A program made the translations under genes and the position numbers. The notes beneath the pieces were generated by a model. The model saw only the letters and a program-made list of their open reading frames with translations, had not been told where the DNA came from and did not search any database. A DNA stretch of 64,000 nt from positions 19,331,700 through 19,395,699 of the forward strand of contig CM050657.1 of the NCBI GenBank assembly GCA_027574665.1, in the 5' to 3' direction. This stretch comes from Rhynochetos jubatus. Its lineage: Eukaryota; Chordata; Aves; Eurypygiformes; Rhynochetidae. Shown here piece by piece: positions 23,801 to 36,587 of this stretch (positions are counted from its first letter, which is position 1; every line of letters begins with the position of its first letter).

Positions 23801-26192
23801 CCATGGGTTTGGAACATGTCTTATCAGTTAAAACTTTTTAATGCCTTGCCTTAAATAGTAGCCTTTAAATTGCTGCAAATAAACTGATCTGACTATTCAC
23901 AGGATTATAGCCTTCTGACAGTTTCACACGTTCCTTAGTTGAAAAGTTTCGATTTTAGGGTGATTTTAAAGTGCATTTTTATCCTATGAAACTAATCTGT
24001 GCTTGGGTTTATGAGTCCCTTCAACTTGAGGTATCTGATGTCACAGAACAGAGACAACTGTGTCCTGGAGTGTGAGTGACGGGGAAAGCGTCAGAGGATG
24101 AGCAACCCTACATGTGATATGAAGTCCTGCACAGCCCAAATACCTTGAAATAGCTATTTGTTAGATTGCCATGCCAGTGGGACATACAAAATTACTTCAT
24201 GCAGCTATTTATCTCCTCCTCATCCAGCTACATTATCCCTGGATCTTGCAAAATGCACTGGCGGCCACTATAGAAACTCCAGTCACTTATGACACTGTTC
24301 TCTCTCATGGGTGTATTTAATAGCCTGAAAACCAACAACGTTTTTCATTTGTGCAACCCTTCAAAACAATTTGCAGATTCTAATACAATATGCCCCTTGA
24401 GATACATATACAAAATCTATGTCACTTGCAGGAGCAAAACAGATTTAGAATTAAATTTACTTCTAACACAATTAACGTTATCACTAGCATTACTTTTCAG
24501 CTACATAGCAGCAAGTGATCACACACATGCCACAGCAAAGGTAAAGTGAAATGCATTAGCCAGAAAATCACAGAAAGATGTTTATATATTTTATCTCTTA
24601 TTCACATAATAGGAGCTAAGAGCGTGCACGTAGCTGCTGCAGCTCAGCTAATGGACACTAAGTCAGTGATGTGCCCTCGTGCTGAGACGACACTCGCATT
24701 TGTGATGAAGATAAATCATTTTAATGTGAGAAACGGATTTGTGAGAAGGTGAAACAATGGAAGTCTGTCTTTTCTATGGCTGGTTATCAGCCAGGCCAAC
24801 TACAGAAGTTTCAGTGTCCGCTTTAGCATCCCAGCTGGGAGCTGCTTCTTGTGAGTTACTTGGGGAAACTCAAGCAAAACTCTCCTCATCAGGGTCATGC
24901 TTCATAAGAAATTAAGATCTTCAACATAAGACCCTGAAGGTACTTTTTATTTCCTTTATTGTCTGTTTATTTCATACCACAATTTCTCAACTGCGAAGCT
25001 TAAGCCATCGCCTTCCTCAGAGGAACATGAAGCCATGCCCAATTCTCCCCAAGGCCATCCAGAGCATTTTAAGCACTGAAGCTATCCTTACTAAAGCTGT
25101 ACGTGGAGGTTGTACATCAAGGCTACTTTGTAAATCAGGCAACAGCAAAACGGGCCCACTTATCCACTTACGACTGCCATGATGAAGCCGACACAGTATA
25201 CAGAGGTTTTATTACCCATACCAGCACCAAAAACGTTTCCCAACAAGAACAATAGTTAGGTTTCTGAATCTTTAGGACCCATCTGAATTGTCTTGCAGTT
25301 CAAATGTTATTTTTGGTAATTCGTTAATTCATAGTAAAACTCAAAAACAGACTGAAGAAGAGCAAAGACAGAGTTGCAAAGGAAATACTACCTTATTCAT
25401 AATTTTAAGAGTTTAATTTAAGGTTTAACACGTCTCATTCCCTAATCTGGACTTATATGGAATCCATATGACAATGACAGAAAGGACAGGGACAAGACAG
25501 GGCACAGATGAAGGGCACTGTAAATCACACAGAGGTGTGATAGATGAAATAAAAGATCTAGCTGTGAACGAATTCCTCATTTCAGGTGCTCTGGGATATG
25601 TCCACTTGTGATCTCTAATCAAGATAGACAAGGAAAGAAGGATCAGCCAGACTTCATTCACTAGGTTTCCACAGTGCAAGAATGGACACAGGTTTCTGTG
25701 GAGCAGCTGACATACAGGAGTTACACATCCATGCATCAAAACCTTAGTCAGGAATGGGATGGCCGAACAAACCAATTAAGAGTAGTGTACTTGACCGAAA
25801 TCTTTGATGGAAAGTCTTGGAATTGGCTTAGTGAATGAAGAAGATAATCTACCTACTTCATCTTCAGACAACGATTAGCACCCGCCAGTTAAGAAGAAAG
25901 CATGGGTGGCCAGAATTGTAACTTCTCAAAGGTTAGTTCAGTTAGAAACAGTGATTAAGGATGGACGGAGCACAAATCACTCCAATAAGGTAATGATGTT
26001 CTGTATGTTCCCTCGGGGGAGAAAACAACCTGTTACAGCCCTTAATTTTAACTCTGCCTTTAGCAAAGTTCACCTGACACATCACCATAAGGTGTAATTC
26101 AATACAGTAGAAAGAAGCAGGACGGTGAATGTTCCAAAATGTTTTCATTATGTCGTCAATTTAGCAATATTATAATGAGACCATTTTCCTAC

Positions 26193-26320
26193 CTGCTTGT
26201 ATTCTGATTCTCTTCCAACCAGTACCTGCAGAACGTAACCAACAGGATCTCCCCTCATGGATGGGACCATTTCCCAGGTAATTTCACAGGCGTTTCCTCC
26301 CAACTGTGTCACTCGAGGGG
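26193..26320 (-). CDS. FNDC3B: FNDC3B penultimate coding exon: first half of last FN3 domain
   Basis: This 128-base exon completes a split Ala codon (phase 1) and adds 42 residues, PRVTQLGGNACEITWE through GRESEYKQ, ending in phase 0. It carries the A to C' strands of the ninth FN3 domain, including the conserved Trp of ITWE and the GDPVGYVLQV strand. The acceptor is ATTGTAG and the donor CAG/GTAGGA. The sequence continues directly into VYKGEETTF of the terminal exon, forming a complete domain. Confidence 0.96.
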
Positions 26321-29300
26321 CTACAATAAAATGAAATGTGTTAACATTTAATGTAAAGACTGCATGGAAGTCTTACTCATTTTACGTGCCCTGCAATATA
26401 GACGAGAACCTTCTAAAAAAAGAACTTTGGGACATCACAGTGGGTTAGCAGCACATAAACTGTACTGAATTTATGTGCCCAAAAAACCAAATTGCCATCA
26501 TCACTGGATGAAAGAAGTAACACTTAAGTCACTCAGAAGTCACATTTATGTCAGGACAGTCTTACCTGATTAAGCAGTTCAGGATTCTTGTGGTATTAAA
26601 CAATAACAAATACTATCCACAGAAAAATGAGTGGAATTTAGAGCTGATTAACAAGCTCCTAAGAAGTTTTCTGTAGGACACAGAACACCCGCTCAGTAAT
26701 CTGTTAGAGCACCTCTCATCTGTCAGCTGCGTGAGTAGCTAGAAAGGGCGAGCGGAGGTGATAGAAAACTGAACTTTTAAAATCCAATTGCAACGTCGTG
26801 CACTGATCTTTTCAAAGCAGAAGCCAACGCACCAATTACACTGGTGTTAATAAAAGCAGCAATTTTGTGAAGCCCCGAGCAAACAAGTGTGCCAACCCAG
26901 ACGCCTGCGCATTCCTCCCATGCTACACGGCATTGAAAGAGAGGAATAACATGAAACATTTCATTCAGGAAAAAATAGGAGAAATGTGAGAAGGGAAGCT
27001 AAATAATCTTCTGTATCAGAGGTTACGTCCAGGCTGGGAAACAGAAGTACAAAGCATAATTTTAAAGACTTAGACTCGTATCTAATTCTGAGCTTGACAT
27101 TCAGATGATCAGACCAGCTGTTTCTAGCCAGGCTTAGACTAGTGCTTTCACTAGAACCCTAGAGAAATTCAGTTTGACAGCTGCTACAATGCTGCCATCC
27201 TTAAGAGAGGATCTCTCACCCGCTGAAAGCCAGAAGATGCTGCACTGTGCCCGACGGCAAGCTTGCGGGTGAGCGGAGTACTAACAACGGCAGCGTGTTT
27301 ACATGTACAACAAGCATCTGCCACTGGAAGGCATCAAAACGACTGCAACAGCATCCAGGGTCCACCAACCTCCCGGTCAGGCAGAGCAAGCAAGCACATG
27401 ACCAAAAAATGAAACGGGAAGAAACAATGGTGCTGAACATTTTACCAAGTGGTTCACATGTGCATGTGCAAGGACATGAGCTTGTTAATGGCAATCTAGA
27501 TTCCCAACCCCAGGAAAACAGGCAACGGGAGAGTCTATCAAAGAAACAAGCGCTGCTGCATGCATTACATGAATTTTAGACTAATTTGTTACCACCCAAG
27601 AGGAATGCATGAATCATACAGGGACCCAAATGTAATCAATAGCCGTTGGCTTCTCTCTGCACATCTGCCAGTGTTGAGAGAGTGGTAACAGACACCTCCA
27701 TCTCACCTGACAACAACATTCTCAATTATTTTCCTTTCTCCTTCCATCCCGATACACATAAATTTTTGTCTGACACTTAGAAAACACCACCATTCATGTT
27801 AATGCTATTTAATGCTAGGGTTGGCATCAGGAGTGAGTAAATAGGATACTTCATAGGACAATAAACATGTGCCTCTGATAAACTGACTACCGTTTTTGAT
27901 CTATCGCATACATTCCTTTGTATTGCTCCCAACACGGAAGGGAATCTACAGCATTGTTTTGCCTCAGTAGATCTCTTTTCCCTGTAGCTTTACCTCCCCA
28001 CAGCAGCGTTCACTAACGCAGTTTCTGTTGTGCTCTTTTCTCTGTTACAGCCAGTGTTCTGTCACGTACCTGTGGTCCCAGCCAACACACAACCCAGTAT
28101 TTGCACCGTACCTTAACTGCTTGATATTCAGTCCAGGGCATGATTCCCATGAACTGAATAGGCAGGCAAGGAGTTCAAAACAAAAACCTAGGTGAGATCT
28201 GAATTTAGTAACATGGATTTCTATCCAACAAAATGAACACATGGCTACAGTGCACACGGGCATCCCTGTGCTAGTTTTATCCACTCAGTGCAGCTAAGAG
28301 AAGCAACAGCAACATGGACTCGGCGTTCACAAGTGACACATGCCTGTGCCCTGGCACTTCAACCGGCTGCAGATGCTGAAGCTGTGAAGTACACCCTCCC
28401 TGCTACCCTCACCTATGCCAGCCTGGTTCATCTGGCCTGAGCTCCTGTTGCTTTGCTGGGCAGCATAGCCTAAAACTGTGTAGTCAGTCAGGGTAATTCC
28501 CTGCTAAGTAAGTACATTTACCACTGAACTTCACGCAAACACATAAAGATACCTTCTTCCAGAAACAGTGCTGAAGGAAACGCCAAGACCCAGGGGATAC
28601 CCAGGGAGAAACGAAGGTGGGATTCTCACATACGCTGGTTTTAGAGCAGTGAAGCCAGTCTATCTGTGCTGCAGGACCAGGGAAATCATACCCCAGCAGT
28701 GCTCTCCTCTCTCTAAATCTTTGATTACGAATGGTGTCACAATCACCAAAGCCAGATTTTAAATAAGGCGGAGGAAATGAAACCCCTCGCACAAACTAAC
28801 GGTTGCTGCTTCTCACAGTAAATGGTACCGCCTGACAAAGAGGTTTTAAGCACGCAGGAAAAAATGGTGCATCTGATTTCAGCTCCGTTTATCTGACAGC
28901 CGACATAGCGAATCCGCTGCCTTCGTAAGAGTTCTCGTTGAAAGGAAAGACCAAATCACTTAGGCCAAAATCTACACACAGGAAAAGGTGTTTCATTATA
29001 AAACTTCATTTAGTTAGGCCTTTCATTCTTCAGAGGGAACACACGCTAAGTGAGTTCTAAATCTAACGCTTTATGTAAGTGAAATATCATAATTAATTTT
29101 ATACAGTAGAGGAAGAACAAACTCTGATGTTCTACACTGAACATCACCTACACAACTAAAAGCAACATTAAACTCTACTAAAGCTTAAACTGGTGTGTAC
29201 ACATATAACTACAGCTGTTACATCCCTTGGAGAAGTGTTGCAGTAACCCAGAGTAATCCCCTGGTAAACACTGTTAGCAACAGCATTTTAACAACCTACA

Positions 29301-29557
29301 TACAACAACAGTGGTTGGCTGTGCTGTATATTTCCATATAAACATTTATATTGTTTATATGAACTTTTTGGTGATTATTTAGCTTCCCACTGTAATGAAA
29401 TGGCACAATTCACAGAAATGTACAAGCAGCACAAGCTGATTTTTCATGTGTTATTGCATGCTTACATCAACCTTTACAAACTCACCGCATACTTACCAAT
29501 TACTTAAATAATTAACATGTTATTGTTGTATATGTAAAAAAAATATCTATGACATAC
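26321..29557 (-). other. FNDC3B: FNDC3B intron (3.2 kb)
   Basis: A phase 1 intron with donor GTATGT and an acceptor at 26322-26321. It includes a 10-bp inverted repeat at 29335-29361. No repeat family or extra exon was recognised. The 110-codon + strand frame at 27247-27579 has no protein features. Confidence 0.8.
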
Positions 29558-29724
29558 CTTTGATTGCAGGAGGGACTGACTTAGTTGTGCAGAAGGTACA
29601 TACTTCTGAGAAAGGTCCCTCCCCAGCATCATTGACCGCCTGTATTCTGAACGAGTAACAAGTGGATTCTGTCAGCCTTTGTATCTTGTACGTATGACTC
29701 GGTCCCCTGTAAATCGGAATAAAC
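29558..29724 (-). CDS. FNDC3B: FNDC3B coding exon: second half of eighth FN3 domain
   Basis: This 167-base exon begins with the last base of a split Arg codon (phase 2) and ends with the first base of a split Ala codon. Its 55 whole codons read FIPIYRGPSHTYKIQRL, then the Tyr-corner region YSFRIQAVNDAGEGPFSE, then the inter-domain linker TTKSVPPAIK. The NDAGEGPFS stretch is the typical FN3 F-G loop signature. The acceptor is TGTTTGCAG and the donor AAAG/GTATGT. Confidence 0.96.
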
Positions 29725-32700
29725 CTGCAAACAATAAAACCAAGAAGATGCAGTTACACCGGAGTGGCAGTGACATTTCTGGCTATTAGACCTGTCAGCA
29801 CAAGCCACCCATATTGTGCAAACTGGCACAACGTGCTTTGCAGAGCTGCTCAAGGCAAGTGTAAAAGCGGCACGTTATTAACACACTAACATCAATTAGT
29901 AGGTTAGGGAAAGCCCAAGTTCATTGTCCCTTTTGCAACTAATACTTACCTTGCAAAGCCATTACGTGAATTATCAGGAAACATCTGTCAGTGCATTTCC
30001 TACTACCTAGCAATCAAGACGGATTCAACCTGTGTTCTGCTACAATACGGCGCGTGCGCTGCTGCTTTGGAAGTACATTTAAAACAAGATTAATACTGTG
30101 AGTCTCTTATTGCTTAATTTGGACTTTATTAAGACCCAGAGACCACATCTCACACTAATCCATGCCATCTTAAGCCAGAGTAACTTTATGTAAATCAGAA
30201 CATACAGATTGCTTAATATGTTACACGCTTCTTAGTTTTGAAGGGTTGACAGACCGAAGACAGCTGAACAGCGAGACAGAAACAGATTCAGAGAGAACAC
30301 ACGGTGGGCTGAGAGCGAACAGGCAGAGAAGCAGCGTGATTAAGGCGAGGGGGATGTGGAGGATGGAAAAGGATGCCAGCTTAGCTCTGGGGGATGCTCG
30401 TACTGACAGCTCTGCTCAAGAGCAGGCTGAGAAGAAAAGACACAACACTACAGAAGTGACTTCCAAAACACTTCCATTGACAAGGCCAAACAGCAGCACA
30501 CACAAAGTTGTCCAACAGTGTAATGCAGAACAAAATCAATGTTGCTTAATCTTGAAAAAAAAAAAAGTACAGTTGCTAGAGAGAATCTGACTTGTATTTT
30601 CAATTGCTGTGCTCAGATAAATGCTTTTCAGCAATAGTCGTATGTCAGCCAGCAATTTCGGACCGAGATCCTGACCCTGCGGATGCTGAGCAGAACAGGG
30701 ATGAGGGTAAATAGAGGGAGCACAGACATCTTGCATCAATCCGCTTAGCCTCCACTGGGGAACAAGGTCTGACTCGCAATAGTCCTGAATCTGGAGAACA
30801 TAAAATTCACTGCGTAGGATCACATAGGTCTTTTTATGATTTAATACACTTATTCAAATATCCAAACCATTTCAGTGGATTTTAAATCACCAGGAAGTCA
30901 ACAAAGAGATTTGGTTTTGACCTCCCTGACTAGGTGCTAGCTTTATCCTGGATAACAAGTCCTCTGGCTTTGCATGAGACACACAGTATAACCAATTTGA
31001 GCATTTCAAAGAAACTGGGTCCATCATTAGCTCTCAGGGACAGAAATCGATTCATATTACGTTATGATTGAAACCGACGGAAGTACAAACACAGAGAGAC
31101 CAAGAATCATCTGTAATAAAAAGAAATGTTCAGGTAATTTAAATAGCTGGAAATGTACTCTGAGGACTAATGTGACTTAATACCCCCACCGAGTTTTAGT
31201 GAGCCCCTCACCTTGATTGGCAATCAAAGATCTATGCCCACAAGTTTTTAAGAGGAGATTTCAGAGCCAATTTCCGAGGAACAACTTTTTTTTCCCAACC
31301 TCATGCCTGCACAGTTGGAAGGTCTGCCTGCTAACCCACAGTTTCGAGCCTCACGTAAGCAGCTACAGCACATTTCAAAAGACTGCCACAGGCCTGTTCT
31401 CACGGAATAAAATTGTTTGGGATTCACTGCACGATGAACAAAGCCCATGTATTTACGACAGCAGTAAGACTGAAAGACAAGACTAGACTCTCTCTTCACT
31501 TCTAGTAGCTCAATCAGGCAGCTGGCTCGGAAACCACTGCAGTACTCATAGAAGTGCTGAGAGTTGCCTCTGACCCTGATCCAAGGGCAACAGATAGCAA
31601 AAAAGATGCAATGCAGTATTTCAGGCTAATGCTCTTTATAATAATCCGTGGAGTTAGGTAAGCAAGGGAGGATAAATATACCTCACCAGCTACTACACAA
31701 GCACAATCATACCCCAGTTTGAGCTTACGGTACACTTGCTAGACATCTAAACATAGTGAATACCAATGACTTAGTCCTGAAATCACATTTTCACCTTTTG
31801 AATATGATTAAGGTTTCATAACACTGAAGAAGTGATCTGGCAAAACACTTGAGCTCCTCCTGTCATTTGGGAACTGGACTAATACTCCTACCTGGTTTCC
31901 ATCTCCACCCCTTTTTTACTTCCCTAGATCAAAAAAACCCCATCTGTAATGAAAGCAGAAACGGTTTTGGGAAAGCTTGCATCTGTGTTCAACACATAAA
32001 ATTGTAATGGAAGCACACTTACACTTCTGAGATTCAACCATCTTTGAAGACGGAGTGCTTCCAATTTTGGAAGAAGAAAGGCTGATTACTAGGCCAATCA
32101 AATTCAGTTGCTGTTAGGCTTTACTATGACAATGTTTTGTAATTGTGTTTGAAGATGCAGGTCATGATGTAAGAAACAATGATGATGAAACATTTTAACT
32201 TCAAAAGACCAGTGATTTTTTGATAATAACATCGTATTTTCCTCATGTCTAAAACAGGTACTTTAATAGTCCTCCAGATGTATTGCTGTTACTTTTACAA
32301 CTAGTGTATTTATTTGATGCAGACGGCTCTAAACTTGGAGCAATATATCCTAGAATCCAACAAAATGTGCTCAAGTGTGCCTCAGCCAAGGTGTGCTCAT
32401 TCTCCAGCCTCTATAAGCTCAGAGCATTGGTGTGAATCCCTGAAGTGTGCTAACAGCCACCAATAATTTTTCAATTCTAAAAGGCTTACCCAGTCAAATT
32501 TAAACGATAGTAGGCTGCATACCTTAAACTGATGCTTAGTCTTTGAAAAAAAGACTACTTCTGCAGGTTAATGGCATTCTCAATACAGTTGCGTTATTTT
32601 TTATGTCAGCACTATCCACAGGTAAATCTGTATTATTCAAATTTAACGTGCTGCAGTGTTGCCTCTCCAGTAAATTAACAGCGAAAACTGAAAAGAAAGC

Positions 32701-35204
32701 AACTTTCTCCAGGGACAGAGACACTCCCCAGAGGCTAATTCCCCCTCATCCCACTCGAGCGATCCCAATTCTCCCCTTCCCAGACATTCTCATGTCAGTC
32801 ACGGATTATTCATTTACCTACACACAGTGGAGGAGAGAGAACACAATGTCCTAGAGTGATTGTTTAGGAGACACCACTGCTGTTAGTTTTTCATCAATAC
32901 CTTTTTATTCTCAGTGACGATCTTCTTGGAAATGTTTTACATGTTGCAGCTATTTTATTTCCTCCACTTCAGCCACTTCCAGTAGAGCAGAGGAGTATGA
33001 ATGTACTCGCTCTACCTGTGCTCATTAGTCCTCAGCACATTTTAATCAGCAGGTTGCCTTTCAAACTCTTGGGTTTTGTTTATGTTTTAGTAACCCATTT
33101 GTCCTTACAACAACTTATTTTGAAAGAAAATCTACCATACAGCACTAAATAAGACACCGCTCTTAAGCCAAGCACAAAGGCTAAAATAGCCATCTGAACG
33201 ATTCTGTTACTGCCTCCCAGAAAAAGGTGGTCATCTGCCACAATTTTGGCTGGAGAGAAATCACTAATACAGCACCAGTGTGACCTGGCAACCTGAGGCT
33301 GCATTTCAGTGCACACGGGCAGCTGCATAATTAGAAGCTAATGTACATGAATTTCATAAATCAACAGTTCTTTATATTATTAATCACATCATCCCTGTTA
33401 TCTGCACAATTATCCACTTTTTTAGACTTTCACTTTTTTTTTTGTTTAAACAACATTATCAAACACTGATATATGTGATTTTCTTTCCCCACCAACAGCT
33501 CCCTACTTTACAAGTTGGCACCCAGGAAAGCTTCAAACCAAACCAAGTCATTCATCCTCTGAGATGAAGAACTTCCATTTTTGAAATCGAAGGGTGTTTT
33601 TCTTTTTATAATCAGCAGAATAAAACAGCTGTTCAGACGCTGTGCTGGGCACAGCTCTCTGGAGCTACTGCACCTGCACTTCATCCCACAAACTCAGCTC
33701 CAATCCCTGGAGACAACAGTTCTCCAGTACGCCCTATCTCCAAGGATGCCAGCGCTCCCTTCATCATGCTCTGCACGTTGGAATCTGCCTGCATCCCAAT
33801 CATCCCCGCACCCGGCCGGAGCAGATTGGAAGGTTTAACACCTCTTGGGCTTATGCTGAAGCTTGCTCCTGCTGATGCAAGAAGTGTCACTAGTGTCTAC
33901 TAAACCTAGATGGCAGAAGAATGGAATCAGCTCACTAAAGGGGGAATGAGGAGAACAGCTTTTGGTGAGGGGTTCCCCAAAGAGCATTGTGCTCCCACAA
34001 CCTCCACCAGCCCTGACTTCCAGCCCTAATGCAAGGCGTGGACCGAAGAGATGGGACGTCTTGGCCCCTCTGATCTGAAGATCTGTTTTCTAGAAGATAC
34101 CTTTTGGAACGACTATATAGTAAGCTTTCCCATAGTAACTTAAGAAACTAACCTCCACAGCGCACTGTCAATAGGCCTTTTTATTTATAGGCATAACAAC
34201 AATAACAGGACCCACTGACGGAGGTAACTTTTCCTTCCTCCTCCTCTGAAAAGCAAAACAAAGTGGAGAGAGGAAAAAGGCAGGAAAAGAAGCGATAGTA
34301 GTCTGATGGCAAGAGCTTTGTTTTCTTTGCTTCATTACCTAGCACATTTGCAGGCTAGACAAAGAGGGCTTGCAGCCAACAATAGGTTTTGAGCTAGCTT
34401 CTACTAGATCTGCTGCTGAATGTGGACACATAACCCATATTTACCACAGCTACTTGTCAGATGTTTGGAATTATTTAAAATGGAGATGCCTTCACCTACA
34501 GAAGCTCCTTCATCGCAAGAAAAATTACTGTTTTGGAAGAAGCTAATGGGCACATTCAGGAGGAATGGAAGACAGACCAGCAAAGTGCCTGACAGATGAT
34601 TCTTGTGTGCAGCCAGATGAGAGGCCAAAGAACAGGCAGGAAGGACAATACTGAACACAACTTAATGTGAATGAACGGCATTTGAATGAAAAATCTGGAA
34701 GAAATTAGGGAGAACATCCAGTAGCCTGTTGAAACTATGCAGTCGAGAACAACTCAATTACTGGGCAGCTACCAACACCATGGCTTCCAGTAACAACGCA
34801 TTAATTAGTAACAGTAGATGTACATAAGTGCAGGCTTAAAGCCAAAACCTAAACAGAGCAAAACAGACTTCAGCAGCAGCAAACTAACGCTCTTACAGAC
34901 ACATGCACTTTTATCTTCCTTGTGCAGCATTACAGTCCACTTTCCTAGTATGGCAGCAACTAATAGCATCTATGAACCTTAAAACGAATCTCATTCAGCA
35001 CATCGTGTTCAGATCTGTCTACTGACAGGACAGTCTCAGTAATGTGCTTTGAAAAAGTTTGCTAAGGAATCAAAGCATAGCCTCTAGTTTACCAGCTTCA
35101 GCAAAATGAAGCTGGAACATAAGATTGTGCTCTTGGAACACTGGCCAACACGTTCCTGTTGCTCCAAGCTGATCCCCATTACCACTTCAGATATTAAATA
35201 CTCA

Positions 35205-35285
35205 TTATAGAATCACAGAACGGTTTGGGTTGGAAGGGACCTTAAAGATCATCCAGTTCCAACCCCCCAGCCATGGGCAGGGATA
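35205..35285 (-). mobile_element. CR1 3' tail fragment (about 80 bp)
   Basis: Reads TTATAGAATCACAGAACGG and continues to 'CCAACCCCCCAGCCATGGGCAGGGA' on the + strand, the reverse complement of the last 75-80 bases of CR1. The extreme 5' truncation is typical of CR1. Confidence 0.92.
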
Positions 35286-35309
35286 TTTTTCTTATGAGAA
35301 AATATTATA

Positions 35310-35329
35310 ATTGTCATTATAATGACAAT
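35310..35329. repeat. Perfect 20-bp palindrome
   Basis: ATTGTCATTATAATGACAAT equals its own reverse complement. It lies 24 bases beyond a CR1 tail in an FNDC3B intron. Confidence 0.9.
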
Positions 35330-35691
35330 CTTTGGTCTGGATGGTGCTTTTATTCATGATCTATTGTCCAGAATATTCAGTTGTTACCATGAAGTCTGAA
35401 GTACTCGTAGATGTACACTGATCAAAATGTAACAGCAAATTGCTCCGCTGTGTTTTTATGTAGTTAACTAGTAAATTTCCCACCAAACCTGGGATTCTCA
35501 GAATGCAGTTATGGAACAGCATCTAATTCTGTGTCTCATTAGATTACTAATATCTGAAACGTGATCTCAAACATTTAACACGATTTTCTCACACATCACT
35601 GTCTCAAAAGATGACACACACAGTTAATGCATATCTACTAAACATGTTGTTTTACTCCTGTTTTTAGGAACAAAGCTGAAATGCATTAACC

Positions 35692-36110
35692 ACCTAAGCT
35701 GTGTGGTGACAACACCAAGCTGTGTGGTGTGGTCGACAGGCTGGAGGGCAGGGATGCCATCCAGAGCAACCTGGACAGGCTGGAGAGGTGGGCCTCTGCC
35801 AACATCATGAAGTTCAACAAGGCCAAGTGCAAGGTCCTGCACCTGGGTCGGGACAATCCCAGGCACAAGGACAGGCTGGGCAGAGAATGGATCGAGAGCA
35901 GCCCTGAGGAGAAGGACTTGGGGGTACTGGTGGATGAAAAGCTGGACATGAGCCAGCTGTGTGCGCTGGCAGCCCAGAAAGCCAACTGTATCCTGGGCTG
36001 TATCCAGAGCAGCATGGCCAGCAGGGCGAGGGAGGGGATTCTCCCCCTCTGCTCTGCCCTTGTGAGACTCCCCCCCTCAGTTCTCTGTCCAGCTCTGGGT
36101 CCCCCAACAT
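35692..36110 (+). pseudogene. CR1 ORF2 (reverse transcriptase C-terminus) remnant
   Basis: Roughly 120 codons are recognisable as the end of the CR1 ORF2 polyprotein, downstream of the catalytic part of the RT. The segment has no start of its own, no catalytic motif, and a disrupted frame at its end after ALVR. It is a 5'-truncated, non-functional copy. Confidence 0.85.
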
Positions 36111-36587
36111 CATGGACATAGAACTGTTGTAGTGAGTCCAGAGAAGGGCACCAAGATGCTCAGAGAGCTGGAGCACCTTTGCTATGGGGACAGGCTAAAA
36201 GAGTTGGGCTCGTTGAGACTGGAGAAGAGAAGGCTCTGGGGGGACCTTATAGCACCTTCCAGTACCTGAAGGGGGCCTACAAGAAAGCTGGGGGGGACTT
36301 TTTACAAGGGCCTGTAGCCACAGGACAAGGGGTAATGGGTTTAAATTGAAAGCAGGGAGATTTAGATTGGATATCAGGAAGAAGTTCTGTCTGGAGAAGG
36401 TGGGGAGACACTAGAACAGGTTGCCCAGAGAAGCTGTGGATGCCCCATCCCTGGAAGTGCCCAAGGCCAGGCTGGATGAGGCTTGGAGCAACCTGGTCTA
36501 GTGGAGGGTGTCCCTGCCCATGGCAGGGGGGTTGGAACTAGATGATCTTTAAGGTCTTTTCCAACACTAACCATTTTATGATTCTGT
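35692..36587 (+). mobile_element. CR1 retrotransposon, 3' about 0.9 kb, with ORF2 remnant
   Basis: A + strand CR1 copy, antisense to FNDC3B. The first part translates as the C-terminal end of the CR1 ORF2 reverse transcriptase: NLDRLERWASANIMKFNKAK, KCKVLHLGRDNP, SSPEEKDLGVLVDEKLDMS and ALAAQKANCILGC are all typical. The frame is lost near 36065-36110 where family members continue in frame, so this is dead. The 3' UTR follows and ends in the ATTTTATGATTCTG tail. AAGCTGTGTGGTG occurs twice, 21 bases apart, at the 5' end (35696-35708 and 35717-35729), a small local duplication. No intact endonuclease or full RT is present. Confidence 0.95.

Larger units (their letters stand above)
17078..26192 (-). 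other. FNDC3B: FNDC3B last intron (9.1 kb)
   Basis: The intron runs between donor GTAGGA (26192 downward) and the acceptor at 17079-17078. It contains one CR1 copy on the - strand (18951-19592), a 15-base A run at 20161-20175 and a 13-bp perfect hairpin at 20859-20889. I recognise no alternative exon. Confidence 0.85.

Noticed and set aside
35729..36121. 130-codon frame as a possible host gene
   Set aside because: The sequence is the C-terminal end of CR1 ORF2, not a host protein, and it loses frame at its end.
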